This document shows, piece after piece, positions 18,191-25,722 of a DNA stretch of 64,000 nucleotides (its first letter is position 1; every line of letters starts with the position of its first letter). The notes beneath the pieces were generated by a model that saw only the letters and a program-made list of their open reading frames with translations, searched no databases and had not been told where the DNA came from. Made by a program: the position numbers and the translations under genes. Source of the stretch: SKUL01 sp964487545 (GTDB lineage Bacteria > Bacteroidota > Bacteroidia > Flavobacteriales_D > SKUL01); NCBI GenBank assembly GCA_964487545.1, contig CAZARI010000012.1, forward strand, positions 1 through 64,000, written 5' to 3'.

Positions 18191-18221
18191 AAGGTCGGCT
18201 TAATTGTCGGCCTTTTTTTTT
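18191..18221 (+). terminator. Intrinsic terminator after the decarboxylase gene
   Basis: GGTCGGC, TTAATT, GTCGGCC forms a 7-bp stem with two G-U pairs, followed by nine T residues. It is preceded at 18154-18167 by TTTGGTTAATAGAT, the motif also found at 18670 and 52315. The T-run abuts the convergent DUF3817 stop codon. Confidence 0.7.
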
Positions 18222-18522
18222 ACCATTTGCGAACGCGCTTATCGAGCCAGAACGGCCCAAACGGCACCAGCGACGCGAAACCCGCCAAGATCACTTTTTT
18301 GAATGACCATCCCAACTGCACCGCGGCTATCAAAAGGGTGAAACCATAAGCCACGAAGAGCACACCGTGGGCCCAGCCGGTATATTTTACCGCCAACGGC
18401 ATGTCGAGCGCATATTTCATGGGCATGGCAATAAAGAGCAAAAGGAGGTAACTGATACCTTCGAGAATTCCAACCAGTCGAAACCGATCGCGGGGATTGG
18501 GTTGAAGCAATGTTTTATCCAT
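18220..18522 (-). CDS. DUF3817 family membrane protein
   Basis: This 100-residue protein has about three hydrophobic helices. The sequence RFRLVGILEGISYLLLLFIAMPMKY, then KYTGWAHGVLFVAYGFTLL and ending FGPFWLDKRVRKW, matches DUF3817 (YdzA-like), a widespread inner-membrane family of unknown function. The gene is a single transcription unit, convergent with the decarboxylase. Its -7 promoter box is only 5 nt upstream of the ATG. Confidence 0.88.
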   Translation of the reverse strand: MDKTLLQPNPRDRFRLVGILEGISYLLLLFIAMPMKYALDMPLAVKYTGWAHGVLFVAYGFTLLIAAVQLGWSFKKVILAGFASLVPFGPFWLDKRVRKW

Positions 18523-18526
18523 GGTG

Positions 18527-18534
18527 CAAAGATA
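18527..18534 (-). promoter_or_regulatory. -7 box for the DUF3817 gene
   Basis: TATCTTTG on the minus strand is a perfect TAnnTTTG box ending 5 nt before the ATG at 18522, so the transcript should be leaderless or nearly so. Confidence 0.45.
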
Positions 18535-18639
18535 CCTCGTGCACTCGAAACTGGCATCGTCGAAAAAATTAGATCTTTATCACACTGAGAATCAGGCTGA
18601 ATAAAATTTATTGCGAAATCTATTAACCCAGTTGTAACC

Positions 18640-18744
18640 CTGTTCTTAAATGGGCGTATACAGAAGTGATTTGGTTAATAGATTGGTTAACATGATTGGT
18701 TAAAAGTGACAAGAGCCCCGACATCCCGTCGGGGTTTTTGTTTT
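18640..18744 (+). ncRNA. Candidate small RNA with tandem TTGGTTAA repeats
   Basis: TTGGTTAA occurs three times at 13-nt spacing (about 18671-18704), then a strong hairpin and T-run follow. The hairpin is functional only on the plus strand, yet no plus-strand gene precedes it after the terminator at 18191-18221. The 5' end is not defined, and no clear promoter box was found between 18540 and 18670. No coding frame of useful length exists. Confidence 0.4.
18714..18744 (+). terminator. Orphan intrinsic terminator
   Basis: CCCCGAC, ATCCC, GTCGGGG is followed by TTTTTGTTTT. Read on the minus strand the hairpin is not followed by T residues, so it cannot serve the lipoprotein gene that ends at 18762. 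Confidence 0.8.
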
Positions 18745-18761
18745 ATTCTGGCAGGTCAATC

Positions 18762-19622
18762 TTATTTGATTTCGATGATCAGGTAGGAAGTAATGCTCCA
18801 AAATTCATCCACGTCATTAATCACCAGTTGGTAGTTCTCTGCTGAGTCGCCCTCAAACGAATAAGCATGTGCGGGATGATTAGAAAGGATGGTTGCATTC
18901 ATACTACTCAGGTTGATTTCGGTTATTTCTCTTTTGTCGATATTGACAAATTCGTCGCGAATAAAATCCTGCTGCACCTGCTTTCCGGCGAGTATTCCCC
19001 CTCTTTCGGCAATGCCTTTTTCTTTGAGTTCCTGAAAGGTGCCAACGACAAAATAAACCGTATTGGCATCATCGGACATGGTTTTGAGCATGCCCTCGTT
19101 CATTCGGATTTCGTTGGCGAGCTCTTCGTTCATCTTGTTGAGAATATCAATCGTGAAGTTGGCCGCAACCAGATTTTTCTTGAGCGTGACAATTTCGGCA
19201 TCCTTAGTTGCGAGCTGCTCTTCGAGACCTGCAATGAGACTTTTAAAATTACCGACATCTCCTTGGTATCGAGATACCGTTTCATTTAGCACTTGAATTT
19301 TCTCGCGGTTTGCCTGAAGCAGGGCATTAATATTCTGAATTTCCATTTCAATGGATTCGCGCTGATCGCCACTCAATTCAGTGCTGCGACTATCAATTCT
19401 AATCGTTTCTTCCGATTCGCGAATCAAAGCCAGGTTTCGGTTGATGGTGGCAAGAGTTTCTACAAAATCGTACAGCACCGAGTCTTTCTCGGCCGCTTCG
19501 CGCTGCAACTGACTGTTATGGGCTTCGAGCAACACAATCTGTTCGTCTTTTTCCGGAGTTTCTGGGCTTTCACACGAAACAATAATCACTGAAATGAGCA
19601 AAAAGGAAAGTAAATTTTTCAT
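18762..19622 (-). CDS. Coiled-coil lipoprotein
   Basis: The 286-residue protein has a lipoprotein signal (MKNLLSFLLISVIIVSC, lipobox IVSC), so Cys17 is the likely lipidated residue. Residues about 35-170 are a long coiled coil rich in Glu, Gln, Leu and Asn. The C-terminal 110 residues are mixed alpha/beta (TVYFVVGTFQELKEKGIAERGGIL, SYLIIEIK) and occur in other Bacteroidetes lipoproteins of unknown role. An upstream ATG at 19652 is rejected because it would bury the signal peptide. No other function could be assigned. Confidence 0.8.
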   Translation of the reverse strand: MKNLLSFLLISVIIVSCESPETPEKDEQIVLLEAHNSQLQREAAEKDSVLYDFVETLATINRNLALIRESEETIRIDSRSTELSGDQRESIEMEIQNINALLQANREKIQVLNETVSRYQGDVGNFKSLIAGLEEQLATKDAEIVTLKKNLVAANFTIDILNKMNEELANEIRMNEGMLKTMSDDANTVYFVVGTFQELKEKGIAERGGILAGKQVQQDFIRDEFVNIDKREITEINLSSMNATILSNHPAHAYSFEGDSAENYQLVINDVDEFWSITSYLIIEIK

Positions 19623-19639
19623 GGTCATATTTTGGTAAT

Positions 19640-19647
19640 CAAATTTA
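19640..19647 (-). promoter_or_regulatory. -7 box for the coiled-coil lipoprotein gene
   Basis: TAAATTTG on the minus strand is a perfect TAnnTTTG box, 17 nt before the ATG at 19622. It supports that start over the ATG at 19652, which lies upstream of the box. Confidence 0.45.
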
Positions 19648-19827
19648 GTCAAACATGCGAAATTCTACGCTTCGGTTGATACAATTGCCCAAAACTTCTA
19701 AATTTAATCCACCACAAGATTTCCGTTGGGCTTCTTTAACTTTAAACTAATCATTTGCACATCCTTTTCGGGATAATGCCAGAGCGAGTCAATAGATTTA
19801 ATCCTATATTTTGTCTATTATTATACT

Positions 19828-20910
19828 ATGACAGAAAGCAAAACGCATTGGACTCGGGCAGTTAGCAAGGTCATCATTCTTTTGATGGCGCTTTGCCTGT
19901 CGCCCCCAATTTACTCACAAACGGTGGTGGACGACGTGATTCAGGAAATTCCGGAATCACTGGGTGAAGGGCCAAAACAGGATCCGGAGTATGTGCAGCC
20001 GATGCGCGAATACCTGGCCTTGCGTATCTACAATGTCATGAAAACCACCGACTTCAAAATCAGAAACAACAACCGCAACCAGATTCTTCGGTTTAATCCA
20101 AACAACGGACTGGGAATGGGTTTGGGTTTTTCTTACCGCATCTTGGCACTTGATGTGGGTTTTGTTGTTCCGGGCACCATGCGCTATCGGGGTGATGACC
20201 CCTACACCAAATTTGATTTGCTCAGCACATTGTACGGCAAAAAACACGTCCTCGATCTGAATCTACAGTATTATCAGGGCTACTTTTTGGACAATGCCGA
20301 TGATTTATTTCCCCTTCACCCCGAGCTCAGTCCGCAAGGTATTCGTTCGGACATTGAATCGGTGGACATCGCATTATCGTATTTGAATGTGTTGAACCAC
20401 AATAAATTTTCGTTTCAGGCGGCATTTTTGGGCGATGTTATTCAGAAAAAAAGTGCGGGCAGTTTTACCTTTCACGGGTTTGTTTCGCTCTTTGGACTTA
20501 CCGCCGATTCGATGTTGGTCATGCACGATTTTCAAAACGACCTTAATCAGCAGGCCCATATCAACGAAATCGGATTGCTTTCAACCGGCACCGGAATTGG
20601 ATACGCCCACACCTTTGTGCTTCCGAAAAACTTTTTCATCACCCTGAGCGGCGCGCCAATGGGAATGCTTTCGGCCACTTATGCAGAGGTGAATAACCCA
20701 AACTACGAGAACAAAACCACCACCAAATTCAACATCCGGCTGTTTACACGAAGTGCTGCGGGATACAATTCGGAACGATTTTACATCATTTTCAACTTTA
20801 TTCACGACTACTATTTTATCCGTTTTGGCGAAATGTCGCGGGTGGATTATGCCCCGATGAAGCTCAAATTGTTTTTTGGTTATCGCATCGGAAAGCTCGC
20901 GAAAGGTTAA
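19828..20910 (+). CDS. DUF4421 family outer-membrane-type protein
   Basis: This 360-residue protein has a signal peptide (hydrophobic VIILLMALCLSPPIYSQT). The conserved region starts KTTDFKIRNNNRNQILRFNP and continues NNGLGMGLGFSYRILALDVGF, the DUF4421 signature. The rest alternates polar and hydrophobic residues in short strands ending in FFGYRIG, as in beta-barrel outer-membrane proteins. Function is unknown. It ends 9 nt before the DUF1295 gene, so the two are probably co-transcribed. Confidence 0.8.
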   Translation: MTESKTHWTRAVSKVIILLMALCLSPPIYSQTVVDDVIQEIPESLGEGPKQDPEYVQPMREYLALRIYNVMKTTDFKIRNNNRNQILRFNPNNGLGMGLGFSYRILALDVGFVVPGTMRYRGDDPYTKFDLLSTLYGKKHVLDLNLQYYQGYFLDNADDLFPLHPELSPQGIRSDIESVDIALSYLNVLNHNKFSFQAAFLGDVIQKKSAGSFTFHGFVSLFGLTADSMLVMHDFQNDLNQQAHINEIGLLSTGTGIGYAHTFVLPKNFFITLSGAPMGMLSATYAEVNNPNYENKTTTKFNIRLFTRSAAGYNSERFYIIFNFIHDYYFIRFGEMSRVDYAPMKLKLFFGYRIGKLAKG

Positions 20911-20919
20911 TTTCAACCG

Positions 20920-21795
20920 ATGGAAAAATCGTTTAGCCGCCCGCAATCATTTTTTATAGTGATTATTATTTATGTACTCGCCTTTTTTCTGGCGTGGTTC
21001 ATCATTTTCCATTTTCACGACGAAAACATTTTCCTGCGGATACTCTACGCAGATTTGGCCGCCACCATTTTGGTTTTTATCGCGAGCACCATTTTCAAAA
21101 ACGCCAGTATCTACGATCCATATTGGAGTGTCATTCCCATTTGGATTGCGATTTACCTCACAGTAATGGTTTCATTTGATCTAAATCTGCGCGGCATGCT
21201 CGCCGTAATTGTCGTTGTGATGTGGGGAATTCGTCTAACGTGGAATTGGACTTCGCAGTGGCGCGGAATGCATCACGAAGATTGGCGTTATATGGGCTTT
21301 CGCAAAAAAACAGGTTCAGCATTCTGGCTGGTTAATTTTTCGGGCATTCACCTGATGCCCACCTTGCTTGTCTTTCTGGGGTGTTTGGCGCTGGTACCGG
21401 CCATCGGCACAAATAGCACACCCGTATTCTGGCTCGATTATTTAGCCTTTGGACTCTGCGTAATCGGAGTGATAATTGAAAGCACGGCCGACCGCCAACT
21501 GCGGAAATTCCAGCACAGCAATCCCCCACCCGATGCCATTTTGAATAGTGGGCTCTGGAAACACGTCCGCCACCCGAACTACACCGGCGAGATCATCTTT
21601 TGGTGGGGAATTTTTCTCTTTGGATTGGCCGCAAGTCCAAAAAACTGGTGGATGATGATCGGTCCGGTGGCCATTACGCTGCTCTTTATTTTCATCAGCA
21701 TTCCGCTGATTGACCGACGAATGCAAGACCGGAGACCGGGATACCCAAGTCACATGCGCACTACGCCTCCGCTGCTACCGGGAATCAAGTGGTAA
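20920..21795 (+). CDS. DUF1295 family membrane protein (steroid 5-alpha-reductase-like)
   Basis: A 291-residue integral membrane protein with seven or eight hydrophobic segments. It has the family motifs ASIYDPYWSVIPIW, the RKFQHSNPP segment and SGLWKHVRHPNYTGEIIFWWG, the last shared with isoprenylcysteine methyltransferases and steroid reductases. The family is predicted to act on lipid or isoprenoid substrates, possibly as an NADPH-dependent reductase. The substrate is unknown. It lies 9 nt downstream of the DUF4421 gene and 37 nt upstream of mtaB. Confidence 0.87.
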   Translation: MEKSFSRPQSFFIVIIIYVLAFFLAWFIIFHFHDENIFLRILYADLAATILVFIASTIFKNASIYDPYWSVIPIWIAIYLTVMVSFDLNLRGMLAVIVVVMWGIRLTWNWTSQWRGMHHEDWRYMGFRKKTGSAFWLVNFSGIHLMPTLLVFLGCLALVPAIGTNSTPVFWLDYLAFGLCVIGVIIESTADRQLRKFQHSNPPPDAILNSGLWKHVRHPNYTGEIIFWWGIFLFGLAASPKNWWMMIGPVAITLLFIFISIPLIDRRMQDRRPGYPSHMRTTPPLLPGIKW

Positions 21796-21820
21796 CTTAC
21801 TGCAGGCAGGTTCAATTTCG

Positions 21821-21828
21821 TATTTTTG
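21821..21828 (+). promoter_or_regulatory. -7 box for mtaB
   Basis: TATTTTTG is a perfect TAnnTTTG box ending 4 nt before the ATG at 21833. It indicates a separate, nearly leaderless promoter for mtaB, and excludes the much longer upstream reading from 21710. Confidence 0.4.
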
Positions 21829-21832
21829 CAGC

Positions 21833-23152
21833 ATGAATCACCTTGCAAAAGTGGCCTTTTACACACTGGGCTGCAAACTCAATTTTTCAGAGACCTCTGC
21901 CATTGCTCGGAGTTTTGAGGAGGCCGGATACGCGCGGGTTTCGTACGACGATCATGCGGATGTTTATGTGATTAACACCTGCTCTGTAACGGACAATGCC
22001 GATAAAAAATGCAGGTATTACGTGAAACGTGCGCTCAAAAAAAATCCGGAGTCCAAAGTAATTGTAGTGGGTTGCTATGCCCAACTGAAACCGACAGAAA
22101 TTGCCGAAATCCCAGGGGTGTTTATGGTGCTTGGAGCCAATGAGAAATTCAACGTTATTGCGCACCTCGAAAACAACCAAAGCGCTACCGACCCGGTCGT
22201 ATTCAACCAACCCATTAAAGAAACCCGCAATTTTCACCCCGCCTTCAGCATCGGTGATCGCACCCGCACATTTTTGAAAGTTCAGGATGGCTGCAATTAT
22301 TTCTGTTCTTTTTGCACCATTCCACTTGCTCGCGGAATCAGCAGAAGCGCCACTGTGGCTCAAACCGTTGCCGAAGCGCAAAAAGCAGCAATAGAAGGCG
22401 CCAAGGAAATTGTACTGACCGGCGTGAATATCGGCGACTTTGGACACGGAACCGACGAAACATTTTTCGACTTGGTGCAAGCGCTCGAAGCCGAAGTACC
22501 GGTTGAGCGTTTCCGAATTTCATCCATCGAACCCAATCTGCTTTCGGACGATATTATTCGATTTGTTGGCCGTTCCAAAAAATTCGTTCCACACTTTCAT
22601 ATTCCACTGCAGTCGGGCAGTGACGAGCTGCTGGGCAAAATGCGCCGCCGGTACAAAAGCAACCTTTACCGCAACCGCGTGGAGCTCATTAAAAAAACCA
22701 TGCCTCAGGCCTGTATTGGAGTAGATGTCATTGTGGGCTTTCCGGGTGAAACAAAGGAACGCTTCGAAGAAACCTACCGTTTTTTGCAGGAACTCGACGT
22801 AGATTACCTGCACGTATTCACCTATTCTGAGCGCCCTAACACCACCGCCGTTCGCATGGATGAGGTAGTGGCTGCCGACGACCGCAGTCGAAGAAGTAAA
22901 ATGCTGCGGATCCTTTCTACCAAAAAGCAGCGGAAGTTTTATCGGAGTCAAATTGGAGAAACACACTTGGTATTGCTCGAAGCCGATGAACAAGATCACC
23001 AGATGTTTGGTTTTACAGAAAACTACGTGAAAGTGAGTTTGCCATACCATTCCGAACTGATTAATACGGTGCAAGCGGTGAAGCTGGGGCATATTGACGA
23101 AAACGGAATAATGATCGGCGAACTTGTGGCCGCAGAATTTGCATCAGCATGA
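21833..23152 (+). CDS. mtaB: tRNA t6A37 methylthiotransferase MtaB
   Basis: MtaB is a radical-SAM enzyme that converts t6A37 to ms2t6A37 in ANN-decoding tRNAs. The 439-residue product has the UPF0004 domain (VAFYTLGCKLNFSET, INTCSVTDNADKKCRYYVKRA), the cluster motif CNYFCSFCTIPLARG, HIPLQSGSDELLGKMRRRY and a C-terminal TRAM-like part. The TLGCKLNFSE and RALKKNP features separate it from RimO (TLGCSKN) and MiaB. It overlaps the next gene by 4 nt (ATGA), so the two are translationally coupled. Confidence 0.93.
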   Translation: MNHLAKVAFYTLGCKLNFSETSAIARSFEEAGYARVSYDDHADVYVINTCSVTDNADKKCRYYVKRALKKNPESKVIVVGCYAQLKPTEIAEIPGVFMVLGANEKFNVIAHLENNQSATDPVVFNQPIKETRNFHPAFSIGDRTRTFLKVQDGCNYFCSFCTIPLARGISRSATVAQTVAEAQKAAIEGAKEIVLTGVNIGDFGHGTDETFFDLVQALEAEVPVERFRISSIEPNLLSDDIIRFVGRSKKFVPHFHIPLQSGSDELLGKMRRRYKSNLYRNRVELIKKTMPQACIGVDVIVGFPGETKERFEETYRFLQELDVDYLHVFTYSERPNTTAVRMDEVVAADDRSRRSKMLRILSTKKQRKFYRSQIGETHLVLLEADEQDHQMFGFTENYVKVSLPYHSELINTVQAVKLGHIDENGIMIGELVAAEFASA

Positions 23153-23961
23153 CAGCACTCTCTCACCAAAGACTAGCAGAACTCACCAAGGAAGTTGAAA
23201 AAATTAGCCGGGTTGTCGGAAAGTTTATGCGCGACGAACGCGCTGTTTTCAATCGAAAAAAGGTAGAGCACAAAGGCCAAAGCGGTCTGGTGTCTTATGT
23301 CGATCAGCAGGCAGAAAAGCAGTTTGTTGATGCCCTCTTTGAAATTTTTCCCGAAGCCGGTTTTATTGCCGAAGAAGGCACCGGAAGTAAAATAGAAGGC
23401 GGTTATAACTGGGTGATTGACCCGCTGGATGGCACCACCAATTTTGTGCACAATATTCCTTTTTATAGCAGCAGTGTAGCGCTTGAATATCGGGGCACGG
23501 TGCTGTTGGGTGTCATTTACGATCCGAGCCACGACGAAATGTATGCTGCGCATGCTGGGGGAATTACTACCCTTAATGGTGTTCCGGTTAAAGTTTCGAA
23601 GGCAACCCGTATGTCCGACATGCTGATGGTTACTGGATTTCCTTACGATCACAGTGGATTGCTGCAGGCCAACTTGGATACCATAAAAGACCTGACTTTA
23701 CATAGCCGCGGCATCAGACGACTCGGTTCGGCAGCGTTGGATTTGTGCTACGTGGCCTGCGGAAGATTTGATGGTATGTATGAATACGGATTGAACCCTT
23801 GGGACGTAGCCGCCGGCATTTGCCTGGTGGCTCAAGCAGGTGGAAAAGTGGACGATTTTGAAGGTAAAGGCAATCCATTATTCGGCGAGCAACTACTGGT
23901 GGGATCGCCAGCCGCATTCGACTTACTGCTGCCAATTGTGCGTAAGAATTTTGAAAAATAA
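23149..23961 (+). CDS. Inositol monophosphatase family protein
   Basis: The 270-residue protein contains the metal-dependent phosphatase motifs: EEG near residue 80 (FIAEEGTG), WVIDPLDGTTNFVHNIPF and the C-terminal WDVAAGICLVAQAGG. The family acts on inositol phosphate, 3'-phosphoadenosine phosphate or sugar phosphates; a SuhB/IMPase-like role is most likely. It overlaps mtaB by 4 nt and is followed 8 nt later by the TPR gene, forming a three-gene operon. Confidence 0.92.
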   Translation: MTALSHQRLAELTKEVEKISRVVGKFMRDERAVFNRKKVEHKGQSGLVSYVDQQAEKQFVDALFEIFPEAGFIAEEGTGSKIEGGYNWVIDPLDGTTNFVHNIPFYSSSVALEYRGTVLLGVIYDPSHDEMYAAHAGGITTLNGVPVKVSKATRMSDMLMVTGFPYDHSGLLQANLDTIKDLTLHSRGIRRLGSAALDLCYVACGRFDGMYEYGLNPWDVAAGICLVAQAGGKVDDFEGKGNPLFGEQLLVGSPAAFDLLLPIVRKNFEK

Positions 23962-23969
23962 CTGTGTTT

Positions 23970-24359
23970 ATGCGCATCCTTATCCTATTCATTATACTTC
24001 TTTACCCTGCGGCACTTTTTTCGCAAGATCTGCAAATGGGAAAAGCCTATCACGTTAACGTAGCCGATTCGCTCTACGCAATCGGCGACTATAACGGTGC
24101 CCAAATGCACTACAAACTGGCGCTCATCTCGATAAAAAACGATGCAGCGCTGAATTACAAACTCGCCAAAACATACTTGAAGCTCAACCAACCGCGACCA
24201 GCAACCAAACACCTGAAACGCGCAAAACGCATCGGATACTATCGCGCCGATCTCTTGCTCGACTCTTTGTCGGGGTTTTCGGGCGGTAACGAACAAGAAC
24301 GTGAGTTGATTCTAAAGGAAATGCAGGAGTATTATGGCAGTGAACCGACCGACCAGTAA
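23970..24359 (+). CDS. Exported TPR-repeat protein
   Basis: A 129-residue protein with a signal peptide (MRILILFIILLYPAALFSQ). Two TPR-like units follow: ADSLYAIGDYNGAQMHYKLAL and ALNYKLAKTYLKLNQPRPATKHLKRA. The rest is a short acidic tail. It is probably periplasmic and mediates protein contacts; the partner is unknown. It is the last gene of the mtaB operon. The ATG at 23970 fits the signal peptide; a GTG 6 nt upstream is possible. Confidence 0.75.
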   Translation: MRILILFIILLYPAALFSQDLQMGKAYHVNVADSLYAIGDYNGAQMHYKLALISIKNDAALNYKLAKTYLKLNQPRPATKHLKRAKRIGYYRADLLLDSLSGFSGGNEQERELILKEMQEYYGSEPTDQ

Positions 24360-24366
24360 AATCAAT

Positions 24367-24396
24367 AAAAAAGGGCCCGCTTTTCAACAAGGCCCC
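24367..24396 (-). terminator. Terminator of the acidic protein gene
   Basis: On the minus strand GGGCC and GGCCC pair across a 14-nt loop and are followed by six T residues. It lies 31 nt after the stop of the gene at 24427. Confidence 0.5.
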
Positions 24397-24426
24397 GAGA
24401 TGTTGTTAAGGAATATTTCTCTTTAG

Positions 24427-24759
24427 TTAATCGACTTCATCCTCCTCGTCTTCGTCATCCTCTTCGTCGGCGACATCATCAGCAATATCGTCCACCACTT
24501 CGCTATCGAACCCATCCAGATCATCGTCTTCTTCGTCGTCTGACTCCAGCGCTTCGTCCATTTTAGCAGCGAGTTGTTTACTTACTTTTATCAGATAGAT
24601 GTCATCCTCGTATCTGATTTCAACCGCTTTCACTGTTTCATTTTGGTGATTGGTGAAAGTGATCAGGTCATCTTCGTCAATTCCTTCGGGATATCTGTTG
24701 TTAAGAATATCCAACAATTCAGGAGTGATGTTTTTGTAGTCTTTAATAATCCGCTTCAT
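24427..24759 (-). CDS. Conserved Bacteroidetes protein with acidic tail
   Basis: The 110-residue protein has a folded N-terminal part (MKRIIKDYKNITPELLDILN, YPEGIDEDDLITFTN, AVEIRYEDDIYLIKVSKQL) and a C-terminal tail of about 40 residues that is mostly Asp and Glu. I recall this family as conserved in Bacteroidetes, sometimes mislabelled DNA primase; there are no primase motifs. It has no signal peptide. An interaction with basic partners such as nucleic-acid-binding proteins is possible. It forms its own transcription unit. Confidence 0.75.
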   Translation of the reverse strand: MKRIIKDYKNITPELLDILNNRYPEGIDEDDLITFTNHQNETVKAVEIRYEDDIYLIKVSKQLAAKMDEALESDDEEDDDLDGFDSEVVDDIADDVADEEDDEDEEDEVD

Positions 24760-24796
24760 TCAACAGATGGTTATTTTTAGGTGTTGTCTCAGTGGG

Positions 24797-24804
24797 CGAA
24801 ACTA
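24797..24804 (-). promoter_or_regulatory. -7 box for the acidic protein gene
   Basis: TAGTTTCG on the minus strand matches TAnnTTTG at five of six fixed positions and lies 37 nt before the ATG at 24759. Confidence 0.35.
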
Positions 24805-24924
24805 ATAAATGATCTCAAGTAAAAAAACGGCTACAGATCAAAAAAGTCACTTTTCTCCCATTGCGCTTATCATACACAAATTACAAAAATATACTGTGGT
24901 CAGAAAACACTTTTTGGATCTTTT

Positions 24925-25674
24925 CTACACGTCCGACTCGACGGCAATCGGTTCATTTTTGCGCTGCAAATAAGCTGCAAGTGGGTCAGACTTCTTCCAT
25001 TTGCCTACCGTGCGGTAGGGCTTAAGGCGCGTGAACATTTCTTCGACAAAACCATTTCGCTGTCGGGTGACCTGAATGGCTTCCAAATGAAATTTCTGAT
25101 AGGCAAATGCCTCCATGAGTTCTTTGTTTTCCCAGATGCTGAAAGTGGCTTGTTCCATCAAGGGAATTTCACCAATGCCTTTGGTAAAAATCAAACCGTG
25201 AGCGTCTTTGTGCTCATCGCTCACCCCCGGAACCATGCTCCAGAATTTAAACAGAAACCGTCTTTTTAAGGTGGCTCTGGTCAATGCAGCCATCAGTTGA
25301 CTTTCGGGATTGGGATCGGAAAATTCCCATCCGCTAAATCCAGACCATGCCCCGCGCGAGCTCAACGGCTTAAGAAAAACGGTGTATTGTTCTGTGCTGT
25401 GTGCGGTATACGCCGAAAAAAGTTTGGAGCGGAGATAATCTTCGGCACATTGTTCATTTTCCCAAACGGCCAGCATACCATAAACACTCCAGTCGGGCCA
25501 GAGGCTGTATCCAACACCACTTCCGCTACCCAGCGGCTTATAGAATTTTAATCCCGTCATCTTGCGCATTGGTGCCCGGGCTCCGTACATTTGCTGCATG
25601 CCCCATATCTTGTGCCATCCGCGGTAGCGAAAAAATGAGATGGTCACCGTTTGGGTATCTTTGATGGTATTCAT
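24925..25674 (-). CDS. crtA: Spheroidene monooxygenase-like protein (CrtA type)
   Basis: This 249-residue protein resembles CrtA, the carotenoid oxygenase that introduces keto groups at C-2 of acyclic carotenoids. Matching features are the opening FFRYRGWHKIWGMQQMYGAR, FYKPLGSGSGVGYSLWPDWSVYGMLAVWEN, and FSIWENKELMEAFAY near the C-terminus, an antibiotic-biosynthesis-monooxygenase-like fold. The divergent neighbours crtD and cruF support a carotenoid role. In Bacteroidetes such proteins are tied to 2-hydroxylation or 2-ketolation of saproxanthin or myxol-type pigments. The exact reaction is inferred. Confidence 0.8.
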   Translation of the reverse strand: MNTIKDTQTVTISFFRYRGWHKIWGMQQMYGARAPMRKMTGLKFYKPLGSGSGVGYSLWPDWSVYGMLAVWENEQCAEDYLRSKLFSAYTAHSTEQYTVFLKPLSSRGAWSGFSGWEFSDPNPESQLMAALTRATLKRRFLFKFWSMVPGVSDEHKDAHGLIFTKGIGEIPLMEQATFSIWENKELMEAFAYQKFHLEAIQVTRQRNGFVEEMFTRLKPYRTVGKWKKSDPLAAYLQRKNEPIAVESDV

Positions 25675-25691
25675 GTCATTACAATTGACAA

Positions 25692-25721
25692 CAAAACTAA
25701 GGCTAATCTCGCCAATTCAAA
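25692..25721 (-). promoter_or_regulatory. Near-perfect promoter for the crtA-like gene
   Basis: On the minus strand TTTG is followed by 18 nt and TAGTTTTG, which fits both consensus boxes exactly. It lies in the 48-nt gap to crtD and gives a leader of about 10 nt. Confidence 0.6.
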
Positions 25722-25722
25722 C

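Noticed and set aside
22520..23092. 190-codon minus-strand frame
   Set aside because: Antisense to mtaB; no motif.
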